Origin: JALYXI01 sp963716685
Lineage (GTDB): Bacteria; Acidobacteriota; Terriglobia; Bryobacterales; Bryobacteraceae
Reading direction: 5' to 3'
Length of the DNA: 64,000 bases
Assembly (NCBI GenBank): GCA_963716685.1
Contig: CAVQTR010000003.1
Span: 2,108,001-2,172,000 of the forward strand
Positions 9,054 to 17,415 of the stretch are shown here, one piece after another. How positions within the stretch are numbered: the stretch's first letter is position 1; each line of letters begins with the position of its first letter. The position numbers were made by a program, and so were the translations under genes. The notes under the pieces are model-generated. The model saw nothing but the letters and a program-made list of their open reading frames with translations, searched no databases and was not told where the DNA came from.

Positions 9054-9074
9054 CCAGGGAGCCACACTAGATTT

Positions 9075-11567
9075 ATGTTCGAGCGATATACGGAAAAGGC
9101 CAGACGAGTCATATTCTTCGCGCGATACGAGGCCAGCCAGTTCGGTAGCCCCTATATTGAAACGGAACACCTCCTGCTCGGTCTCCTCCGGGAAGATAAG
9201 ACGCTGGCAAACCGGTTCCTCCGCTCTCATGCAGCGGTTGAATCCATTCGCAAACAGATTGAAGGCCATACCACCATTCGCGAAAAAGTATCCACTTCGG
9301 TGGATCTTCCGCTGAGTCACGAATGCAAACGCGTTCTGGCTTACGGCGCGGAAGAGGCGGAACGTCTCAGTCACAAACACATCGGCACGGAACACCTGCT
9401 GCTCGGCCTGCTGCGCGAGGAGAAGTGTTTTGCCGCCGAAATTCTCCATGAACGCGGCCTGCGGCTCTCCACCATTCGTGAAGAACTGCAGCGTTCGCAA
9501 TCTGAAAAGGTATCGTCCAGCCGCCCCAAGGAAAGCTCGCTGCTGGCGGAATTCAGCCGCGATCTCACCCAGTCGGCGATGGACAATGCGCTCGATCCGC
9601 TGATCGGACGCGATCACGAACTGGAGCGCGTAGTGCAGATTCTGTGCCGGCGCACCAAGAACAATCCTGTGCTCATTGGCGAACCGGGCGTTGGCAAGAC
9701 GGCCATTGTGGAAGGGCTGGCGCAACGGATCGCAGAAGGCGATGTGCCTTCGTTCCTGGCCGATAAGCGGATTCTGGCTCTCGATCTTTCCCTGATTGTC
9801 GCCGGAACGAAGTACCGCGGCCAGTTCGAAGAGCGGCTGAAGACCATCATGAAAGAATTGATGGAGAACCAGAACGCCATCATCTTCATCGATGAGCTGC
9901 ACACGCTGGTAGGAGCCGGGTCGGCGGAAGGTTCGCTCGATGCGGCGAATATCTTAAAACCGGCGCTGTCCCGCGGCGAGATTCAGTGCATCGGCGCGAC
10001 GACACCGGCGGAGTTCCGGAAATCGATCGAGAAGGACCGGTCACTCGAGCGGCGCTTCCAGGCCGTGAAGGTGCCCCCGCCCACGGAATCCGACGCGGTG
10101 AAGGTGCTGTTCGGCATCAAGGACCGCTACGAGAAATTCCACGCGGTGGGATACACGGACGAAGCGATCGAATCGGCGGTGTACACCTCCAGCCGCTACA
10201 TTCCGGACCGCTATCTTCCGGACAAGGCAATCGATCTGATTGATGAGGCGGGGGCCCGCGTGAAGCTGCGCGCGACCACACTGCCGAGTGATCTGGCCGA
10301 CATCCAGAAGCGGATTAAGTTCATCGTTCACCGGATGGAGAACGCCATCGCGAACCACGAGTTCGAGAAGGCGCGCTTCTATTCCGATGAAGAGCGCAAG
10401 GAACGCGAGAACATGCGCCAGCTGCGCGAGAAGTATAACCTGGACGATACCTCGACCGGTCTGGTGACCAAGGACGATATCGAGGACGTGGTGGCGCGCT
10501 GGACGGGCGTTCCCATGACCTCGATTAAGGAAGAGGAAATCACCAAGCTGCTGCGCATCGAAGAGGAGCTGCACCGGCGGATCATTAGTCAGGACAAGGC
10601 GATTTCGGTTCTGGCGCGAGCGATCCGGCGATCGCGGGCCGGCCTGAAGGCGAGCAATCGTCCGGCCGGTTCGTTCCTGTTCCTCGGACCGACGGGGGTG
10701 GGCAAGACGGAAGTGGCGCGCGCGCTGGCCTCCTTCCTGTTCGGAAGCGACAAGGCGCTGATTCGCTTCGACATGTCGGAGTTCATGGAGAAGCATTCAG
10801 TCTCCAAATTGATCGGTTCGCCTCCGGGATATGTGGGTTACGAAGAGGGCGGCCAGCTGACCGAGAGGGTGAAGCGCAATCCTTACTGCATCGTGCTGCT
10901 GGACGAAATCGAGAAGGCGCATCCGGACATCTTCAACATCCTGCTGCAGGTGTTTGAGGACGGACAGCTGACCGACGGGCTCGGCAATACGGTGGACTTC
11001 AAGAACGCGATCATCATCATGACCTCCAATCTGGGGGCGCGCTTCCTGGAGAAGAAGGGTCATCTGGGCTTCCAGGCTCCGGCGATTGAAGGTATCCCGG
11101 GCAAGCTGGAAGAGATGGTACGCGGCGAAGTGAAACGGGCGTTTAATCCGGAGTTTTTGAACCGTCTGGACGACACGATTCTGTTCACTTCGCTGAATGA
11201 CGACGATCTGATCCGGATTATCGATTTGCTGGTGGAGCAGGTGAATGGGAACCTGGTGGCCAAGCAGATCAAGATCCGGCTGACGACGGACGCGGCGAAG
11301 TACATCCTCGAGAAGACGTGTTCGGACCGCAGCTACGGCGCTCGCCCGCTGCGCCGCGCACTGCAGAAGTATATCGAGGATCCGCTCTCGGAAGCCCTGA
11401 TACAGGGGATTCTGCCGCGGCCCGGTGAACTGGAAGTGTATCTGGGCGATACGGGTATTTTCTACCGGTCACTGAATGTCCCTGCTCTTGAGGAACAACC
11501 GGTGGGCGCGGGCGGTGAAGTCATTGCCGCTGAGCCGTCTCCGGGAACTCTGCTGTTTACCTTTTAA
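9075..11567 (+). CDS. clpC: ATP-dependent Clp protease ATP-binding subunit ClpC
   Basis: This Hsp100 unfoldase feeds substrates to ClpP and acts with adaptors in protein quality control. In its 830 residues the order is: double Clp-N repeat (about 1-145), AAA+ D1 with Walker A GEPGVGKTA and Walker B IIFIDELHTL, a UVR-type middle element (HEFEKARFYSDEERKE), AAA+ D2 with Walker A GPTGVGKTE and Walker B IVLLDEIEKAHP, and a C-terminal D2-small domain. The UVR element separates ClpC from ClpA/ClpB. The gene is monocistronic: a structured leader lies upstream, a strong terminator follows, and no clpP or mcsAB is adjacent. The frame is intact over 2.5 kb. Confidence 0.96.
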   Translation: MFERYTEKARRVIFFARYEASQFGSPYIETEHLLLGLLREDKTLANRFLRSHAAVESIRKQIEGHTTIREKVSTSVDLPLSHECKRVLAYGAEEAERLSHKHIGTEHLLLGLLREEKCFAAEILHERGLRLSTIREELQRSQSEKVSSSRPKESSLLAEFSRDLTQSAMDNALDPLIGRDHELERVVQILCRRTKNNPVLIGEPGVGKTAIVEGLAQRIAEGDVPSFLADKRILALDLSLIVAGTKYRGQFEERLKTIMKELMENQNAIIFIDELHTLVGAGSAEGSLDAANILKPALSRGEIQCIGATTPAEFRKSIEKDRSLERRFQAVKVPPPTESDAVKVLFGIKDRYEKFHAVGYTDEAIESAVYTSSRYIPDRYLPDKAIDLIDEAGARVKLRATTLPSDLADIQKRIKFIVHRMENAIANHEFEKARFYSDEERKERENMRQLREKYNLDDTSTGLVTKDDIEDVVARWTGVPMTSIKEEEITKLLRIEEELHRRIISQDKAISVLARAIRRSRAGLKASNRPAGSFLFLGPTGVGKTEVARALASFLFGSDKALIRFDMSEFMEKHSVSKLIGSPPGYVGYEEGGQLTERVKRNPYCIVLLDEIEKAHPDIFNILLQVFEDGQLTDGLGNTVDFKNAIIIMTSNLGARFLEKKGHLGFQAPAIEGIPGKLEEMVRGEVKRAFNPEFLNRLDDTILFTSLNDDDLIRIIDLLVEQVNGNLVAKQIKIRLTTDAAKYILEKTCSDRSYGARPLRRALQKYIEDPLSEALIQGILPRPGELEVYLGDTGIFYRSLNVPALEEQPVGAGGEVIAAEPSPGTLLFTF

Positions 11568-11572
11568 AACGG

Positions 11573-11602
11573 AAAAGGGGCACTAAGATTAGTGCCCCTT
11601 TT
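11573..11602 (+). terminator. Strong intrinsic terminator after clpC
   Basis: AAAAGGGGCACTA and TAGTGCCCCTTTT form an almost perfect 13-base-pair hairpin around a four-base loop, five bases after the stop codon. The flanking A and T tracts make it usable in both directions. This is the clearest terminator in the window. Confidence 0.9.
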
Positions 11603-11682
11603 CACTTTCCCCCCTGGTAATCGCTGTTACTAATCCCAGTCCATAGTCTATAGTTGAAGTTCTGACTGCCCGTAGTTCTGCG

Positions 11683-12159
11683 TTGTATGTGGTGGTATTC
11701 GCCCATTTGTGCGGTTGCCATCATGCGGTCAGGAAGCAGCCGCTCAGCACGCTGCATATGGCGGACCCTGCGGCAGCCGGTCAGTTAGTTACAGGCTTTT
11801 ACGGCGTCGAATCGAATTCGTGGCGCTGGACAGCAAAGCGGTTTGTCGTAACTTTGCTGCCGCCGAAAGGTTCAGATGTCCGAGGCGGCCTGCTGCGGAT
11901 GCACATTGTCATTCCGGACGCGCAGTTTAAGAGGCTTGGACCGGTTACGGTAAGTGTGGATGCGGATGATATCAATCTGGAAAGTCAGACGTTTCCGGCA
12001 GCGGGAGATTATAACTACCTCAGCGAAGTGCCCGCTTCCATTCTCCGCACTAATCTGCTGCCGGTGATTTTTACGCTGGACAAGGCTGCGGCGCCATCAA
12101 CGACGGACGGGCGCGAACTGGGCGCGGTTGTATCCGAGATCTCTTTGCAAACTAAGTAA
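11683..12159 (+). CDS. Putative lipoprotein with a jelly-roll-like domain, unknown function
   Basis: No ATG opens this frame; TTG 11683 is the best start and gives VVVFAHLCGC, a short hydrophobic leader ending in a possible lipobox Cys. The first in-frame stop upstream is at 11644-11646. The mature part has a beta-rich pattern with spaced GFYGVE, WRWTAKRF, LPVIFTLD and DGRELGAVVSEISL. I associate this pattern with small beta-sandwich domains near acidobacterial glycosyltransferase genes, but give no function. It directly precedes the epimerase and two GT-C genes and may belong to the same surface-glycan operon. Confidence 0.65.
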   Translation: MYVVVFAHLCGCHHAVRKQPLSTLHMADPAAAGQLVTGFYGVESNSWRWTAKRFVVTLLPPKGSDVRGGLLRMHIVIPDAQFKRLGPVTVSVDADDINLESQTFPAAGDYNYLSEVPASILRTNLLPVIFTLDKAAAPSTTDGRELGAVVSEISLQTK

Positions 12160-12166
12160 TCACAGT

Positions 12167-13201
12167 ATGAAAACAATTCTGGTCACAGGCGGCGCCGGTT
12201 TCTTTGGCGGAGTTTTGAAACAGGAGATACTCGGACGCGGCGACCGCTGTATCAGCGTGGATATCTGCCCGGACGAGGTGAAGGACGCCAACCTGGTAAG
12301 TCATCAGATCGACATACGCGACCGGAAGGCTCTCGATCGCGTGTTTGCTTCGGAGCGCGTGGACAGCGTGGTGCACTGCGCCGCGATTCTGGCGCACGGC
12401 TGCAAGGATGATGAATACCTGTGGAGCAGCAACGTCGAGGGCACGCGCAACGTAGCCGATTCTATGCGCGCCCACGGGGTGCGGCAGATGGTGTTTACGT
12501 CCACGAACTGTCTGTGGGGCGAGGCGCTGCGGCGGCCGGTGCGGGAGGACGACGCGCCGAACCCGATTGAAATCTATGGACGCTCGAAGCTGGCCGCGGA
12601 AAAGATTCTTCACGAATACACCGATTTAAACTGCGTGATCATTCGCTGTCCCACGATCATTGATTTCGGCCGGCTGGGGCTGCTCGCGATTTTGTTTGAG
12701 TTCATCGATGAGGGCAGGCGGGTGTGGACGGTAGGCGGCGGACGCAACCGGTATCAGTTCATCTATGCGGGTGATCTGGCAAATGCCTGTCTGCTGGCCG
12801 TGAATTATCCGCATTCCGATACCTTCAACATCGGCTCGGACGATGTGAAGTCCCTGGCCGACGTGTACCGGCATGTGGTAGCGCGCGCCAAGAGCAAGTC
12901 TTCGGTACGCACGCTGCCGCTGGCTCCGACGATTGCGGCGATGAAGCTGGCCTATCATCTCAAGATTTCTCCGTTGGGTCCTTATCATTACAAGATGATC
13001 GCCGAGGATTTCCTGTTTGATACGGCGAAGATCAAAGAGCGCCTCGGCTGGCGGCCTACGCTGACTAACGAGCAAATGTTGTGGCGCGCGTATCAGTATT
13101 ACTCGGAGAACCGGCGCGAGATCGAAGGCCGCAGCAATGTGTCCGACCATAAGCGGGCCGCGAACATGGGCGTTATCCGGCTGCTTAAGTGGGTGTCATA
13201 A
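12167..13201 (+). CDS. NAD-dependent epimerase/dehydratase (extended SDR)
   Basis: This 344-residue Rossmann enzyme acts on nucleotide sugars or related metabolites. It shows the cofactor motif TGGAGFFGG at the N-terminus, an acidic residue after the second strand (SVDICPDE), VVHCAAILAHG, the active-site segment FTSTNCLWGEA and the catalytic YGRSK. The start ATG 12167 puts the Gly-rich loop at its normal position; an upstream GTG in the same frame overlaps the preceding gene and adds no conserved sequence. The substrate cannot be read from sequence; it resembles UDP-hexose epimerases. The downstream GT-C genes overlap it, suggesting sugar-precursor supply. Confidence 0.88.
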   Translation: MKTILVTGGAGFFGGVLKQEILGRGDRCISVDICPDEVKDANLVSHQIDIRDRKALDRVFASERVDSVVHCAAILAHGCKDDEYLWSSNVEGTRNVADSMRAHGVRQMVFTSTNCLWGEALRRPVREDDAPNPIEIYGRSKLAAEKILHEYTDLNCVIIRCPTIIDFGRLGLLAILFEFIDEGRRVWTVGGGRNRYQFIYAGDLANACLLAVNYPHSDTFNIGSDDVKSLADVYRHVVARAKSKSSVRTLPLAPTIAAMKLAYHLKISPLGPYHYKMIAEDFLFDTAKIKERLGWRPTLTNEQMLWRAYQYYSENRREIEGRSNVSDHKRAANMGVIRLLKWVS

Positions 13202-14540
13202 GCTGGCGACCGGCCGCAGAGTCGCGCTGGGCATTACTGTTACTTACGCGCTGATTGTCGCGGCGGCGATTTCCCGTCACGAGCCGTGGCCCGATGAAGC
13301 TCAATCGTGGCTGCTGGCACGGGATTCCAGTCTGTTGCGGCTCTGGCTCCATCTGCTGCATTACGAAGGAACGCCGGGGCTGTGGCAGACGCTGCTGCAC
13401 CTTCTGAATCTGCTGCGATTGCCGTACGCGGCACTGAATATCACATCAGGCCTGTTGGGCGTAGCGGGAGCATGGATGCTGGCGCGGCACTCGCCGTTTC
13501 CGCTGCCATTCCGGCTGGCATTACCCTTCACGTTTTTTCTTGCGTATCAGTATGCCGTGGTGGCGCGCAGTTACGCGCTGCTGCCGGTGCTGCTGTTCGG
13601 GTGCGCGCACTTCTATGCGAAGAGAAACGCCGGACCGCTCACGGCGTTGCTGTGTCTCACGGCTTTCGTAAGCGTGCACGGGCTGGCGCTTTCCGGCTGT
13701 ATCTGGCTCGCGTACCAATGGCGCGAACGGCAACCACTGCTCCTGCTGTATGTTCCGGCCGCGGCGCTTGCCCTATGGTGTGCCTGGCCGGCCGGGGACC
13801 AGATCTTTATTCCTCATCGGAATTACCGGCTGGATCACCTGGGTACCGTGGTGGGCCACGCGTTCACCGATGGCTTCACCGGGGATTTGTACCTGTCTCT
13901 GGCGGCCATTGCGCTCTCGCTGCCCTTTCTGTGGCGAGGACGGGCGCTGCTGTTTTTCGCACTCGCGTGTGTTTCGCTGTCGGCTGTCTTCGCGATTGTG
14001 TACTCGCAGGTGTGGCACTTTGGCATTTTGTTTCTGGCATGGATCTTTGCGTTTTGGATCGCCGCGGCACAGGCGCGGCCTGGAAATCTCGCGCTGGCGG
14101 CGCTCGGGGTGGTGATCGCCTTCCAGGTTCCGTGGACCGCGGCTTCCATTAGCTGGGACTGGAGCAATCCTTACTCGGGAGCGCGGGCAGCGGCTCTGTA
14201 TCTACGCGGCATTCCGCATCAGAATCTCTATGCAGTGGGCTATGCGTGCACTGGCATCCAGCCTTATTTTCCGGCTAACATCTTCGCCAACTGGCACAGC
14301 GCTTACTGGGACTGGTCTTCGCGCAATCATTCGTTGCAGGATATCGATCGCTTCGCGCAGCTGCGGCCGGATTACGTGATTGTGGGTCATACGAACCTGA
14401 CAGAACAGATCCTGTGGAATCACGACGTGAAGAAGAGCGGCTATGTGGCCGTCAAGCACTTTGAGGGAAACCTCTACTGGCGCGATGATGTCTTCGAGCC
14501 GGATGCGTTCGACCTCTACCGCCGCCGCGACCTGAAGTGA
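13137..14540 (+). CDS. GT-C-type membrane glycosyltransferase-like protein
   Basis: This polytopic protein has up to 467 residues. Near the N-terminus is the acidic periplasmic-loop motif HEPWPDEAQSWLLARDSS, typical of the first loop of dolichyl/undecaprenyl-phosphate-sugar-using GT-C enzymes (ArnT/PMT-like), followed by about ten hydrophobic helices and a soluble C-terminal portion. The only ATG in frame is 13137, which overlaps the epimerase by 65 bases; the first transmembrane helix (about residue 29) lies after the overlap, so a later non-ATG start remains possible. The stop overlaps the next gene by GTGA. Sugar and acceptor are unknown. Confidence 0.75.
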   Translation: MCPTISGPRTWALSGCLSGCHKLATGRRVALGITVTYALIVAAAISRHEPWPDEAQSWLLARDSSLLRLWLHLLHYEGTPGLWQTLLHLLNLLRLPYAALNITSGLLGVAGAWMLARHSPFPLPFRLALPFTFFLAYQYAVVARSYALLPVLLFGCAHFYAKRNAGPLTALLCLTAFVSVHGLALSGCIWLAYQWRERQPLLLLYVPAAALALWCAWPAGDQIFIPHRNYRLDHLGTVVGHAFTDGFTGDLYLSLAAIALSLPFLWRGRALLFFALACVSLSAVFAIVYSQVWHFGILFLAWIFAFWIAAAQARPGNLALAALGVVIAFQVPWTAASISWDWSNPYSGARAAALYLRGIPHQNLYAVGYACTGIQPYFPANIFANWHSAYWDWSSRNHSLQDIDRFAQLRPDYVIVGHTNLTEQILWNHDVKKSGYVAVKHFEGNLYWRDDVFEPDAFDLYRRRDLK

Positions 14541-16246
14541 CCATGACGTTTCCGGAGTTTCTCCGCTTCCTGATCTTCGAAACGGCCCGTTACTTCACGT
14601 CGCTTGCGGTAGCAATCGAGTGGGTGATTCTGGCGTTTGGCGCGCTGTTGGTGGCCATAGCGCCGTTTGCCGGAGCACGCGCGCTGGTTTCCGTTCGCGA
14701 TGCCTTGCGTTCGCTGGCCCAGAGAAAGCGCCTGGCAATTGCGATTTGCGGACTTCTCCCCATCGCCGTGCGGCTGGCGCTGCTGCCGTGGCTTCCGGTT
14801 CCCGACCCGAGCATTCACGATGAATTCAGTCATCTGCTGCTGGCCGATACTCTGGCGCACGGGCGATTGACCAACCCCACGCCGCCCATGTGGCAGCACT
14901 TCGAAACCATTCACGTGATTCTGCAGCCCACTTATAACTCGATGTATCCGCCGGCTCACGCTTCCTTTCTGGCACTGGGCCAAATCGTGTTTCATGAGCC
15001 CTGGGCGGGCGTGGTGATTTCGGTGGGCCTGATGTTTGCCGCCATGTGCTGGATGATGCAGGCGTGGTTGCCGCCGCAGTGGGCGTTCTTCGGCACCGTT
15101 ACGGCAATCGTGAAGTTCGGCATTCTGGGCTTCTGGATGAACAGTTATATGGGCGGGTCCGTTCCGGCGCTGGGCGGCGCGTTGCTGGTGGGTTCGGCTC
15201 CGCGGCTGCGCCGCACCAACCCGCGGCGTTTGCATGCCTGTCTGTTTGCGCTGGGCATGGTGATCCTGATGAACAGCCGGCCTTTCGATGGCGCGGTGTT
15301 GAGCGCGGCTGTGCTGATCTGGCTGGTTCCGTTTCACCGGAGCCTGAAACCCGTATTGGTTCCGGCGGCGGCGGTTCTACTCTGTGGCGTGCTGTTTACC
15401 GGCTATTACAACTGGCGGGTCACCGGGAAGCCGACCCGCATGGCGTATCAGGTCAATCGCGACACGTACGGCTGGCCGGAGAATCTGGGCTTTCTTCCGC
15501 CGAAGCAACTCGCGCTGCGACACGCGGTGCTGCAGGACATGTACACGCGCGAGATCCATCATCGCGACATTTACAAAAAATGGGATGCGTTCGTCGAAAA
15601 CCTCGACACGCGGTTTTTCGATAACTGGACCTTCTTCATCGGCCCGCTGCTTACGATCCCTTTGGCCCTGCTGCCATGGATCCTGCGCAATCCCGGCACC
15701 CGGCCGTTGGTTATCTTTCTGGCGGTGATCCTTGGCCTGAACCTGCTGCAGATGGTGCTCTACCCGTACCATCTGGGGCCGGTGGTTACGATTATCTTCA
15801 CCCTTGTGGCGCAGGGGGTCCGCCTGATCTACGTCGGGCTGAAACGGTCTTCAAGCGGACGCGCCATTTGGTTCGCGCTGGTGCTGCCCGTTTGTCTGAT
15901 GCTGGTGAGCGTCATGAAGGAAAATGCGGAGATGCTGGTAGTTCCGCTGGCCTACTGGGAAAGGGCTTCCGAGCCGCACAAGGAGGCGCGGGCGGCCATT
16001 GAAGAGTGGCTGGAATCGCGCAGGCGGAAGCAGTTGGTGATCGTTCGCTACGGCCCCGGCCACCCGTCGGATCAGGAATGGGTATACAATCATGCGGACA
16101 TCCCCGGCAGCAAAGTGATCTGGGCGCGGGGCATGGGTCCGGCCGCCGACGCCAGCCTGGCGGCAGCGTTTCCCGACCGAGAGGTCTGGATCCTGAACGC
16201 CGATGCAGTGCCGGCGCGGCTTCTGCCGTTCGACCGCGTCCCCTAA
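14537..16246 (+). CDS. GT-C-like integral membrane protein, unknown substrate
   Basis: This is a 569-residue protein (GTG 14537; 567 residues from ATG 14543) with a dozen hydrophobic segments. After two helices comes PVPDPSIHDEFSHLL, a first-loop acidic motif, then YNSMYPPAHASFLALG, similar to other acidobacterial GT-C-like proteins. The last 80 residues are soluble and contain IVRYGPGHPS and EWVYNHADIPG. The GTGA overlap with the upstream gene implies coupling. It probably transfers a sugar from a lipid-linked donor outside the membrane; this is inferred from topology and motif only. Confidence 0.72.
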   Translation: MTMTFPEFLRFLIFETARYFTSLAVAIEWVILAFGALLVAIAPFAGARALVSVRDALRSLAQRKRLAIAICGLLPIAVRLALLPWLPVPDPSIHDEFSHLLLADTLAHGRLTNPTPPMWQHFETIHVILQPTYNSMYPPAHASFLALGQIVFHEPWAGVVISVGLMFAAMCWMMQAWLPPQWAFFGTVTAIVKFGILGFWMNSYMGGSVPALGGALLVGSAPRLRRTNPRRLHACLFALGMVILMNSRPFDGAVLSAAVLIWLVPFHRSLKPVLVPAAAVLLCGVLFTGYYNWRVTGKPTRMAYQVNRDTYGWPENLGFLPPKQLALRHAVLQDMYTREIHHRDIYKKWDAFVENLDTRFFDNWTFFIGPLLTIPLALLPWILRNPGTRPLVIFLAVILGLNLLQMVLYPYHLGPVVTIIFTLVAQGVRLIYVGLKRSSSGRAIWFALVLPVCLMLVSVMKENAEMLVVPLAYWERASEPHKEARAAIEEWLESRRRKQLVIVRYGPGHPSDQEWVYNHADIPGSKVIWARGMGPAADASLAAAFPDREVWILNADAVPARLLPFDRVP

Positions 16247-16258
16247 TCCGACTGGCTG

Positions 16259-17116
16259 CTAAACCTGTACTTTGCGCAGGTATTCGAAGCTCTTGCGCAG
16301 GCTCGCGATAGGATCACCCGGGGTCTGGTCCTGCTCGACGAAATAGTGCTGAACACCAATTTTCGCCGCCGTCGCGAGGATCTTGGGAAAATCGAGAGAG
16401 CCGCCGCCGACTTCCCGGAACGTAGCCGGCTTAACCGATTCCGAGTACTGCACAGCCTGGTCCGATGCTTTGTCCTTCAGGTGCAGCAGAGGCACGCGGC
16501 CCTTGTTTTCGGTCAGGAACTCGACGGGATCATGGCCGGCGACGCTGACCCAGAACACATCCACTTCGAGGCCCACCAGCTTCGGATCCAGATGGGCGAG
16601 CATAACATCTATCGGACGCTTGCCGGGCTCGCCTGCAAATTCGAAGGCGTGGTTATGATATGCAAACTGAAGACCGGCCTCATGGCATTTGGAGCCGGCT
16701 TCGTTCATCTTGTCGGCGAAGGTCTTGAAGAAATCCCCGGTGCCGCGGTCAGCGGGTGGAAGATACGGCATGACTGCCCATTTAACGCCGGCGGCCTTCA
16801 TGGTTTGGAGCGCTTCGTTCCACGCGACCTGCTTTCCTGAGCCCCACGAGCCGGTAACGAGCCCTGATTCGATGTGAGAAGAGACCGGGGCCAGCTTGTA
16901 CTTTCGCAGCAGCGGTGTGAGCCGGTCCAAATCACCGCGGGCGACTTCCGCTTCCCGGTAACCGATTTCCGCAATAGCCCGAATGGTTTCTTCGGCATGT
17001 TCCGGAATCTGCTTCCGCACGGTGTAGAGCTGCACTCCAATGGGAAGCCGGAAAGTCCGGGCGCCTGCGAGTGAGGCAGCCGCCGCGGTGAGGAACAACT
17101 CTCTGCGTGTGAGCAT
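16259..17116 (-). CDS. Exported sugar phosphate isomerase/epimerase-like protein (xylose-isomerase TIM barrel)
   Basis: This 285-residue AP-endonuclease-2-type TIM barrel has a Tat-type leader (MLTRRELFLTAAAASLAGA). Conserved metal-site segments are GVQLYTVRKQ at the first strand, AYHNHAFEF, LEVDVFWV, LLHLKDK and FVEQDQTPGDP. Homologues isomerise or epimerise sugars or inositols with a divalent metal; export of this copy points to a periplasmic substrate. It is a single minus-strand gene, convergent with the GT-C gene across a 12-base gap. Confidence 0.86.
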   Translation of the reverse strand: MLTRRELFLTAAAASLAGARTFRLPIGVQLYTVRKQIPEHAEETIRAIAEIGYREAEVARGDLDRLTPLLRKYKLAPVSSHIESGLVTGSWGSGKQVAWNEALQTMKAAGVKWAVMPYLPPADRGTGDFFKTFADKMNEAGSKCHEAGLQFAYHNHAFEFAGEPGKRPIDVMLAHLDPKLVGLEVDVFWVSVAGHDPVEFLTENKGRVPLLHLKDKASDQAVQYSESVKPATFREVGGGSLDFPKILATAAKIGVQHYFVEQDQTPGDPIASLRKSFEYLRKVQV

Positions 17117-17163
17117 GGCGAAGTCTCAGTTTATACGACCGAGCTTCGCGAATAGCGAAGAAC

Positions 17164-17328
17164 TCAGCGAACAGCCCGGCGCACCACCAGGAAAATGACA
17201 AGCCAGACCAGCAGGAAAACAACAAACAGGATCTTCGCGATGCCGGCGGCTGCCCCGGCGATCCCGGTGAAGCCCAGTGCGCCCGCGATCAGGGCGATCA
17301 CCAGAAAGATTAACGACCAATGCAACAT
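17164..17328 (-). CDS. DUF1328 small membrane protein
   Basis: This 54-residue protein (MLHWSLIFLVIALIAGALGF, then TGIAGAAAGIAKILF) has two hydrophobic helices and a short basic tail, the exact size and pattern of the DUF1328/YtjA family. The start is the ATG at the complement of 17326-17328 and the stop is at 17164-17166. The molecular role is unknown; homologues in other bacteria are small stress-associated inner-membrane proteins. It lies between the isomerase and the xdhC promoter. Confidence 0.85.
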   Translation of the reverse strand: MLHWSLIFLVIALIAGALGFTGIAGAAAGIAKILFVVFLLVWLVIFLVVRRAVR

Positions 17329-17401
17329 TCTTTGTTACCTCCGCGTCATGCGGGAGCAATCAAACGCCCAAAGTCAAGCTAACGTCTTACGCGACAACGG
17401 C

Positions 17402-17407
17402 TATAAT
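17402..17407 (+). promoter_or_regulatory. -10 box of xdhC, implying a near-leaderless transcript
   Basis: A perfect TATAAT ends eight bases before the xdhC ATG at 17416, and no ribosome-binding element lies between. With normal spacing, transcription would begin at or next to the A of the ATG. The -35 region is not recognisable. Confidence 0.55.
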
Positions 17408-17415
17408 CCAAAACG

